The position numbers and the translations under genes were made by a program. Shown here piece after piece: positions 8,857 to 15,343 of a DNA stretch of 64,000 nt (positions are counted from its first letter, which is position 1; each line of letters begins with the position of its first letter). The DNA is from Trujillonella endophytica (GTDB lineage: Bacteria; Actinomycetota; Actinomycetes; Mycobacteriales; Geodermatophilaceae), in contig NZ_JABGCI010000006.1 in the NCBI RefSeq assembly GCF_019799905.1, forward strand, positions 62,001 through 126,000. Direction: 5' to 3'. The notes below the pieces were generated by a model. That model did not search any database, was not told where the DNA came from, and saw nothing but the letters and a program-made list of their open reading frames with translations.

Positions 8857-9270
8857 TCAGCCGGGCGCCAGCAGCTTCGACATCAGCTCGGAGAGCTGCC
8901 GTCGCTCCGGTCCCGAGAGGCGCGCCAGCCGGTCGTTGGGGAAGTCGAAGGCCTCCCGGACCGTGCGGTGGACGCGGCGGCCCGCCGGGGTGATCGACAT
9001 CCGCTTGACCCGCCGGTCGGCCGGGTCGGCTCCGCGGGTCACCAGTCCGCGCGCCTCCAGCCGGGCGGCGAGCTGGGTGACGTTCGACGCGTCGCACAGG
9101 AGCTCGGTCGCGAGTTGCCCCATCGAGCGGGGGCCGCCGGTCAGGGCGTCGAGCAGGCAGGCCTGGGCGGCGCTCAGCCCGACCTCCCGCGCCGCGCGGT
9201 CGTAGGCCGCGTCGTACGCGTACACGAAGTCCCACAGCTGCTGGTCCAGCGTGTCAGCCGTCTCGGTCAC
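8857..9270 (-). CDS. MarR-family transcriptional regulator
   Basis: A 137-residue winged-helix protein with a GTG start (VTETADTLDQQLWDF). The recognition region is LATELLCDASNVTQLAARLEARG, followed by the wing DPADRRVKRMSITPAGRRV, which is the MarR signature. It is divergent from the NmrA-like reductase at 9357. Two near-identical 17-bp imperfect palindromes lie in the gap, so it very likely represses that gene and itself, released by an unknown small molecule. Confidence 0.9.
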   Translation of the reverse strand: MTETADTLDQQLWDFVYAYDAAYDRAAREVGLSAAQACLLDALTGGPRSMGQLATELLCDASNVTQLAARLEARGLVTRGADPADRRVKRMSITPAGRRVHRTVREAFDFPNDRLARLSGPERRQLSELMSKLLAPG

Positions 9271-9281
9271 CGCGGAAGATT

Positions 9282-9298
9282 ACTTGATGCACTCAGGT
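9282..9298. promoter_or_regulatory. Predicted MarR operator, site 1
   Basis: ACTTGATGCACTCAGGT, an imperfect palindrome of the form ACTT.A..CACTCA.GT. It is the same pattern as site 2 and its centre is 41 bp from the centre of site 2. It lies 11 bp upstream of the MarR start codon. Confidence 0.65.
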
Positions 9299-9322
9299 GT
9301 CCTGTGCTTGGCTGGCGCCAGA

Positions 9323-9339
9323 ACTTCAGTCACTCAAGT
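9323..9339. promoter_or_regulatory. Predicted MarR operator, site 2
   Basis: ACTTCAGTCACTCAAGT, 14 of 17 bases identical to site 1. It ends just before the GGAGGAG ribosome site of the reductase gene, so a bound repressor would block that transcript. Confidence 0.65.
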
Positions 9340-9356
9340 ATCTGGAGGAGCGTGTC

Positions 9357-10211
9357 ATGACTCGTGTTCTGGTGACCGGCGTGCGTGGCAAGACCGGCGT
9401 CCCGCTGGCCGAGCTGCTCGTCGCCCGGGGTGTCGAGGTGCTCGGCGGCACCAGCGACCCGTCGACCGTCGTCCTGGACGGCGTCCGGCCCACCGACTTC
9501 TCGTGGGACCGCCCGTCCGGGTGGCCCGAGGCCACGGCCGGCGTCGACGCGGTGTACGTGGTCCGGCCGGACCGCGCGGACGCCCCGGAGCTCGTCCGCT
9601 CGCTGCTGGACGCGACACCGCCCCGCGCGCACGTCGTCCTGCTGTCCGAGCAGGACGCGGAGTCCGTCGGGCCCGACGGGTGGGCCGTGCGGGTCGAGCG
9701 GGCGGTCCACGCCGGTGGTCGCTCGTGGACGGTCCTGCGGCCGAGCTGGTTCATGCAGGTGTTCACCGACCCGCGGTTCTACCTCGACCAGATCGCCGGG
9801 GCGGGGGAGCTCCCGTTCGCCGACGGTGGCGGCCGCCTGGCGTGGATCGACGCCCGGGACATCGCGGCGGTGGCCGACCGGGCGCTGCTCGGCGGCGAGC
9901 ACGCCGGGCGCGTGTACGAGATCACCGGGCCGGAGGCCCTGTCGCTGCCGCGCACCGCGGACCTGCTGTCCCGTGCCGTCGGGCGCCCGGTGACGTACCG
10001 GGAGACGTCGATCGACGACGCCGTGGCCGGCACCGAGGGCTTCGAGCGGGACATCTTCGCGCTGACGTTCGAGCGCGTGCGGGCCGGCAGCTTCGCGGTC
10101 GTGACCGACGCGGTCGGCGCCGTGACGGGGCGGCCGGCGCGGTCGTTCGAGGAGTTCCTCGCCGACTCGGCGCCCCTGCTGACGCGGGGGCTCAGCGGCG
10201 AGCGCGCTTGA
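9357..10211 (+). CDS. NmrA-like NAD(P)-dependent oxidoreductase
   Basis: A 284-residue atypical short-chain dehydrogenase. The N-terminal MTRVLVTGVRGKTGVPLAELL carries a GxxGxxG-type nucleotide motif. The internal LRPSWFMQVF and VYEITGPEALSLPRTADLL are typical of the NmrA/QOR2/azoreductase-like group. No classical YxxxK is seen. The ATG at 9357 follows GGAGGAG, while the frame upstream is open but lacks a ribosome site. Divergent pairing with a MarR gene is a common arrangement for quinone or electrophile detoxification. The last 20 bp overlap the end of the convergent GGDEF gene. Confidence 0.87.
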   Translation: MTRVLVTGVRGKTGVPLAELLVARGVEVLGGTSDPSTVVLDGVRPTDFSWDRPSGWPEATAGVDAVYVVRPDRADAPELVRSLLDATPPRAHVVLLSEQDAESVGPDGWAVRVERAVHAGGRSWTVLRPSWFMQVFTDPRFYLDQIAGAGELPFADGGGRLAWIDARDIAAVADRALLGGEHAGRVYEITGPEALSLPRTADLLSRAVGRPVTYRETSIDDAVAGTEGFERDIFALTFERVRAGSFAVVTDAVGAVTGRPARSFEEFLADSAPLLTRGLSGERA

Positions 10212-11640
10212 CCGCGTACATCGCCTCGTCGGCGCGGCGCAGCAGCGACTCCGCGGTGTCGGTGGGGCGGGACAGCGCGGTGCCGCAGCTGGCCCGGAGC
10301 GCGGGATGCCCGGTGGTGAGGGCGGCCTCGATGCGCGCCACCAGGTCGTCGGCGTCCGCGGCGGTCCCGATGCCCGAGCACACGACGACGAACTCGTCCC
10401 CGCCGATCCGGCCGACGGTGTCGCCCGGCCGGACCACGGAGCGCAGCGCCTCGGCGGTGCGCAGCAGCGCCTCGTCGCCGGCGGCGTGGCCCTGGGTGTC
10501 GTTGATCTGCTTGAAGCCGTCCAGGTCGCAGTAGACGACCACGGCGGGCCGGTGGTCCCGGCGTTGCGCGCGCAGGGCCTGGCCGAGCCGGTCGAGGACG
10601 AGGGCCCGGTTGGGGAGGTCGGTCAGCGGGTCGTGCAGCGCGGCCTCGCGCAGCCGGGCCTCCAGGGCCCGCTGCTCGGTGATGTCCCGGATCGTGATGA
10701 CGCCGCCGGCGACCGTGCCGTCCTCGGCGTGGATCGGCTCGGCCGTCGTGAGGGTCACCCGGCGCGGGCCCCCGGGCGGCCCGGCCACGAGTTCGACGTC
10801 GCGCACGTGCTCGCCACGGACGACGCGGACCAGGGGGGCGTGCGCCGGGTCCACGGGGGTGACGCCGTCGGCCAGGTACAGGTCCTCCAGCAACTGCGTG
10901 TCGACGAGCCGGCCGCCGTCCCAGCGCTCGCCGGCCCACCCGGCCACGATCCGGTTGACGCGCGTGGGCATCCCGTCGGCGTCGGACACCACGACGCCCA
11001 CCGACAGGGCGTCGAACAGGGCCCGGTCGAAGGCGCGGGCGCGGCGCAGCTCGGCCGAGGCCGCCTCCGCGACGGCCCGCTCCTGCTCCGCCCGGGCGCG
11101 GGCGTCGTCCGCGGCCGCGGCCAGTGCGGTCGCCTCGCGCGCGGCACGGTGCCGGTCGACCAGGGCGAGCGCGACCTCGGCGAGGTCGGCCAGCCGGTCC
11201 ACCTGCTCGGGCGAGAGCTGCCGGACGTCCTCGTCCCAGGCGCAGATCGTGCCGATGACGTCGCCGTCGGCCGTGCGCATGGGCGCGCTCGCGTAGAAGC
11301 GCAGCCGCCCGATCCGGCCGTCGACGAAGGGGTTGCCGGCGTAGTCGGGGTCGGCGCTGAGGTCGGCGCCCCAGAAGACGCCGGGGCGGACCGACGTGCG
11401 GGCGCACAGCGACTCCACCAGGGGCACCCGCCGGGGCTCCGCGCGGACGCCGAGGAGGGTCACCTGCTGGTCGTCGTCCAGCAGGTTCAGCGCGGCGTGC
11501 TCGGCACCGGTCACCGTCGCCGCGAGCCGCAGCACGGCCCGGAGCTCGGCCTGCTCGGGCGCCACGCCGACGCCGATCTCGCGCAGCGCGGTGCGCTGCA
11601 CCTCGGACCGGGCGGTGAGCGGTCGCAGGGTGGCGGTCAC
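10192..11640 (-). CDS. Diguanylate cyclase with GAF and PAS domains (GGDEF 1)
   Basis: A 482-residue protein from GTG 11640 (VTATLRPLTARSEVQRTALR). An N-terminal GAF domain (about residues 20-160) is followed by a PAS domain (about 190-310) ending ITIRDITEQRALEARLREA. The GGDEF domain starts at DPLTDLPNRALVLDRL (about 335). The active loop RIGGDEFVVV (about 412) is intact, and an inhibitory site RPGD sits five residues before it, so active c-di-GMP synthesis with feedback control is expected. No membrane segment is present, so it should be a cytoplasmic sensor. It is 56-59% identical by eye in domain order and motifs to the next gene, a clear paralogue. Confidence 0.92.
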   Translation of the reverse strand: MTATLRPLTARSEVQRTALREIGVGVAPEQAELRAVLRLAATVTGAEHAALNLLDDDQQVTLLGVRAEPRRVPLVESLCARTSVRPGVFWGADLSADPDYAGNPFVDGRIGRLRFYASAPMRTADGDVIGTICAWDEDVRQLSPEQVDRLADLAEVALALVDRHRAAREATALAAAADDARARAEQERAVAEAASAELRRARAFDRALFDALSVGVVVSDADGMPTRVNRIVAGWAGERWDGGRLVDTQLLEDLYLADGVTPVDPAHAPLVRVVRGEHVRDVELVAGPPGGPRRVTLTTAEPIHAEDGTVAGGVITIRDITEQRALEARLREAALHDPLTDLPNRALVLDRLGQALRAQRRDHRPAVVVYCDLDGFKQINDTQGHAAGDEALLRTAEALRSVVRPGDTVGRIGGDEFVVVCSGIGTAADADDLVARIEAALTTGHPALRASCGTALSRPTDTAESLLRRADEAMYAVKRARR

Positions 11641-11735
11641 GTCGTCCTCTGTTCGGGCGGCGGGAGGGGGACACCCAGGACAACGGCCGCCCGGAGGGGG
11701 CTCTGGAGCGGGCGGTCCCCCGAACGGGTGGACGC

Positions 11736-13157
11736 TCAGCGCCCGGCCCGCGCCCTCCGGTGTTCGGCCTTGACGCGGTACATCGCGACATCGGCACGGG
11801 CCAGCGCCGTCGCGGGGGAGTCCGCGCCGTCGCACAGCACCACGCCGACGCTGACGCCGACGTCGTAGCCGACTCCACGGAGGACGAGGGGTTCGGCGAA
11901 CGAGGCGGTGACGCGGTCGGCCACGTCCTGGGCGGCGAGCTCGTCGTGCAGCCCCGGGCACAGCAGGACGAACTCGTCGCCACCGACGCGGGCGACGGTG
12001 TCACCCGGGCGGACGGCGGCGCGCAGCCGGCGGGCGGCCTTGCGCAGGACGAGGTCGCCGGCGGCGTGCCCGGCGGCGTCGTTGACCGGCTTGAAGCCGT
12101 CGAGGTCGCAGTAGAGGACCGCGAACGGCGCGGTGTCGCGCCCGGCCCCGGCCAGCAGCGCCGCGAGCCGGTCGACGAGCAGGGTGCGGTTCGGCAGGCC
12201 GGTCAGGGGGTCGTGCAGGGCGGCGGTGCGGAGCTCCTCCTCCAGGGCCCGGCGCTCGGTCACGTCGGCCATGGCGACGACGGCGCCGAGCAGGCTGCCG
12301 TCGGCGGCGTGCACGGGTTCCCCGGACACCTCCACCTGGCGCAGCCGGCCGCCGGGGTCGGCGATGGCGACGGGGACGCCGGTGATCCTGCCCTCGGCGA
12401 GCACGCGGAACAGCGGGACCTCGGCGAGCTCGAGCGGGCGGCCGCTGGGGGTCACGAGGGAGAACATGTCCGGGACCTGGCGCATCGGCACCCGCGGGTC
12501 GGCGTCGATGCCGTGCCATGCGCGGCTGACCCGGTTGAACAGGTTGACGTGGCCGGCGGCGTCGGCGGCCACGATGCCGACCGGCAGCGCCTCGAGCAGC
12601 GCGGCGGTGAAGGCGGTGGAGGCGGCCAGCTCGGCGTGCGCCCGCTCCACCTCGTGACGAGCCAGCTCGCTGGCGGTGGCCAGCTCCGCCAGCTCGCCGG
12701 CCTGCCGTCGGCGCTCGAGGAGGGCGACGAGGACGTCGGCCAGGTCGGTCAGCCGGCCCACCTCCGCGGAGGTGAAGTCGTGCGGCCGCTCGTCGAACAC
12801 GCAGAGGCTGCCGATCACCGCCGCGTCGAGGAGCAGCGGGGCGCTGGCGTAGGCGCGCACCCGGCCGAGCCGGCCGTCGACCCAGGGGTTGCCGGCGAAC
12901 CGGTCCACCGCCCCGAGGTCGTCGACCACGGCGACCGCGGCTCCCCCGCCGTGCAGGGCGGCGCACAGCGAGTCCGTGAGGGGGCTGACGGCGCCGCGGA
13001 AGCCGTGCGGGGACAGCTGGCGCTGGACCGTGCCGTCGAACAGGTTCACGGTGGCGCAGGAGAGGCCGGTCAGTGCTGCGGCGACCCGGACGACGCCGTC
13101 GAGGTCGCGGTCGCCCTGCGGGTCCAGGACGGCGAACGGCCCAGCTGTCCTCGCCAC
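11736..13157 (-). CDS. Diguanylate cyclase with GAF and PAS domains (GGDEF 2)
   Basis: A 473-residue paralogue of the gene at 10192-11640 with the same GAF (about 15-155), PAS (about 175-295) and GGDEF (about 305-470) layout. The active loop RVGGDEFVLL and the upstream RPGD I-site are both intact. Shared GAF text such as AGNPWVDGRLGRVRAYASAP shows a tandem duplication. The GTG at 13157 is preceded by GGAGGGGGG, so it is preferred over the ATG ten codons upstream at 13187. About 95 bp without a gene separate it from the downstream paralogue. Confidence 0.9.
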   Translation of the reverse strand: MARTAGPFAVLDPQGDRDLDGVVRVAAALTGLSCATVNLFDGTVQRQLSPHGFRGAVSPLTDSLCAALHGGGAAVAVVDDLGAVDRFAGNPWVDGRLGRVRAYASAPLLLDAAVIGSLCVFDERPHDFTSAEVGRLTDLADVLVALLERRRQAGELAELATASELARHEVERAHAELAASTAFTAALLEALPVGIVAADAAGHVNLFNRVSRAWHGIDADPRVPMRQVPDMFSLVTPSGRPLELAEVPLFRVLAEGRITGVPVAIADPGGRLRQVEVSGEPVHAADGSLLGAVVAMADVTERRALEEELRTAALHDPLTGLPNRTLLVDRLAALLAGAGRDTAPFAVLYCDLDGFKPVNDAAGHAAGDLVLRKAARRLRAAVRPGDTVARVGGDEFVLLCPGLHDELAAQDVADRVTASFAEPLVLRGVGYDVGVSVGVVLCDGADSPATALARADVAMYRVKAEHRRARAGR

Positions 13158-13257
13158 GGCGACCCCCCTCCGGCATCCGGTGCCCATGTGTCGGCTACGG
13201 CGTCCGGCGGTCCGTGCTTGAGGGCTGCGGGAGGAGCTCCCCCCGTCGGGTGGTGGT

Positions 13258-13860
13258 TCAGCCGGTCAGCGACCGCACCGTCTCCACCGCCGCGAACACG
13301 GCGAACACCACGAACAGGCCCGCCGCCACGCGACGGATGAGGGCGATCGGGAGGCGGTCGGCGAGCTTCCTCCCGAGGAACACGGCGAGGCCGGAGACCA
13401 CGAGCAGCGCGGCCCACGAGCCGAGGAACACCGACAGCGGCGCCTCGTAGCGGGCCGCGAGCCCCGCGGTCGCCAGCTGCGACAGGTCGCCCCACTCGGC
13501 GGCGAACAGGACGCCGAACGAGATCGCCGCCGCCCGCAGGAACGAGGTCCCGTCCCCGGCGTCGGCGTCCACCCCGTCGTCCTCGGGACCGCTGGTCGCG
13601 CTGCGCCACAGGATGATCGCGCCCACGAGGAAGAGGACGGCGACCACGCCGCTGACCAGCGCCTCCGGCAGCAGCGTGAGCAGCGAGCCGGCCGTGACGG
13701 CGATCGCCACCTGCAGGCCGAAGGCCGCGCCCACGCCGACGAAGACCGGCAGCGGCGCGAACCGGGTGGCCAGCACGAGACTGGCGAACAGCGTCTTGTC
13801 CGGCAGCTCCACGGGCAGGACCAGGACGAACGCGGTCGCCACGACCGACAACACCAGCAC
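13258..13860 (-). CDS. TMEM165/GDT1-family (UPF0016) manganese exporter
   Basis: A 200-residue integral membrane protein with six predicted helices in two repeats. Each repeat holds the family metal motif E-x-G/P-D-K/L-S/T: VELPDKTLFASLVLATRF near the N-terminus and AAEWGDLSQLATAGL in the second half. Bacterial members export Mn2+. The GTG at 13860 after GGAAGCGAGA gives VLVLSVVATAF; longer starts would read through the upstream riboswitch. An acidic loop (EDDGVDADAGD) links the repeats. The yybP-ykoY element directly upstream fixes the likely metal as manganese. Confidence 0.9.
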   Translation of the reverse strand: MLVLSVVATAFVLVLPVELPDKTLFASLVLATRFAPLPVFVGVGAAFGLQVAIAVTAGSLLTLLPEALVSGVVAVLFLVGAIILWRSATSGPEDDGVDADAGDGTSFLRAAAISFGVLFAAEWGDLSQLATAGLAARYEAPLSVFLGSWAALLVVSGLAVFLGRKLADRLPIALIRRVAAGLFVVFAVFAAVETVRSLTG

Positions 13861-13935
13861 GAGATCTCGCTTCCGCTCGGCACGGCCGGGCGGGGGCACG
13901 GGCAGCCTCCGACCGGCAGCGCGCACTCCACTGCC

Positions 13936-14043
13936 CGGTCGAAGGTCTCGCCCACCCACGCGAACGTGGGCCCGCTGACCGGGCACCACCTCGCGGCGGC
14001 GCCAGCATGTCGACCAGCGGTCGGGGGGCTACTCCCCTTCTCG
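13936..14043 (-). promoter_or_regulatory. yybP-ykoY manganese riboswitch
   Basis: On the reverse strand the leader of the GDT1 gene starts GAAGGGGAGTAGC (plus 14028-14040) and ends GGGCGAGACCTTCGA (plus 13939-13953). These are the two conserved ends of yybP-ykoY. Between them lie TCGACAT and a CCCGGTCAGCGGG hairpin, as in actinobacterial members. A TAGGGT -10-like box at plus 14050-14055 is placed right for transcription to begin at the 5' end. Mn2+ binding is known to switch this class on for Mn efflux genes. Confidence 0.88.
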
Positions 14044-14193
14044 TCGTGGACCCTAGCCGACCCGGAACCGGAAATCGGGGTGCGCCCGGTCACACGTCGG
14101 CGCTAGCGTCCGGTCGTGCCCTTCCGTTGACGCCCCTCCCGCTCCCGGCCGGCCCCGCTGCCGGCCGCCGCCCGGCCGCTCGCCCGCCTCGCC

Positions 14194-15315
14194 GTGGGCT
14201 GGACCGCGCTGGCCGGGCTGGCTCCGCTGTACCCGCTGTACGCCCTGCTGTTCCTCGACACGGGGCTGTCGCAGGCCGAGGTGTCGGGGCTGCTCGCGCT
14301 GTGGTCGATCACCGGCTTCCTCGCCGAGGTGCCCGCCGGCGTGCTCGCCGACCGCTGGTCGCGGCGCGGTGCACTCGTGCTGTCCGGTGTGCTCGAGGCC
14401 GCCGCTTTCACGCTGTGGACGGCGGTGCCCACGGCCGGGTCCTTCGCGGCGGGCTTCGTCGTGTGGGGGGTGGCCGGCGCGCTCGTCTCCGGCACCGTGG
14501 AGGCGGTGCTGTACGACGGTCTCGCGGCGCGCGGGGCGTCGGGGGCCTTCGCCCGCGTCCACGGCTGGACGACGGCGGCCGAGCTGCTCGTGCAGGTGCC
14601 GACCGCCGGCCTGGCGACCGTGCTGTTCGCGGCCGGCGGCTACGAGCTGGTCGGCTGGGTGAGCGTGGCGCTCTGCCTGGCCACCGCCGTGCTGGCGCTG
14701 CGCTTCCCTGCCGCGCCACCGGCGGGCGGGGGTGACGACGGCGAGGAGGACGACGCCGTGCCGCTGCGCCGCGCGGTGGCCGTGGCCCTACGCCGGCCGG
14801 GGCTGCGGCTGGTGGTCGTCGCCGTCGCGGTGCTGGGCGGGCTCGACGCGATCGAGGAGTACCTGCCCGTCATGGCCGGGGACTGGGGCGTGGCGGCGAC
14901 CGCGGTGCCGGTGGTCGTGCTCGCGGCGTCCCTGACCGGAGCGGTGGGCGCGGCGCTGGGCGGGCGCGCCGCACGTCTGCCGAGCGCCGCGCTGCTGGGG
15001 ATGCTCGCCGGGGCCGCGGGGCTCCTCGCCGCCGCGTCGGTCTGGGCCGAGCCGGCCGCGGTGGCCGCCCTCGCGGTCGCCTACGGCCTCTACCTCGCCG
15101 TCCTCGTGGTGGCCGAGGCGCGGCTGCAGGAACGGATCACCGGCCGCTACCGGGCGACGCTGACGTCGGTGGCCGGCCTCGGCATCGAGCTGGCGTCGCT
15201 GCTGGTCTTCGCCGCGTGGGCGGCCGGCGGCGCGCTCGCGGTCGCGGTCGTCTTCCTGGCCGCCGTCCCGCTGGTGGGACGGGCGCTGGAGCGGCCGGGA
15301 GTCGCGGTGTCGTGA
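14194..15315 (+). CDS. Major facilitator superfamily transporter
   Basis: A 373-residue polytopic protein. The loop 2-3 signature AGVLADRWSRRGALV marks MFS, and hydrophobic segments continue to the C-terminus. The central loop (PPAGGGDDGEEDDAVP) divides the halves. The frame has a TGA at 14128-14130, so the first usable start is GTG 14194, which begins right at the first membrane helix. Codons between that TGA and the GTG, and a short GTG CCC TTC CGT run before the TGA, look as if the N-terminus was once longer. The substrate is unknown. Confidence 0.78.
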   Translation: MGWTALAGLAPLYPLYALLFLDTGLSQAEVSGLLALWSITGFLAEVPAGVLADRWSRRGALVLSGVLEAAAFTLWTAVPTAGSFAAGFVVWGVAGALVSGTVEAVLYDGLAARGASGAFARVHGWTTAAELLVQVPTAGLATVLFAAGGYELVGWVSVALCLATAVLALRFPAAPPAGGGDDGEEDDAVPLRRAVAVALRRPGLRLVVVAVAVLGGLDAIEEYLPVMAGDWGVAATAVPVVVLAASLTGAVGAALGGRAARLPSAALLGMLAGAAGLLAAASVWAEPAAVAALAVAYGLYLAVLVVAEARLQERITGRYRATLTSVAGLGIELASLLVFAAWAAGGALAVAVVFLAAVPLVGRALERPGVAVS

Positions 15316-15343
15316 CCGGTGGCGGGCCCGGGGCACCGCGACG

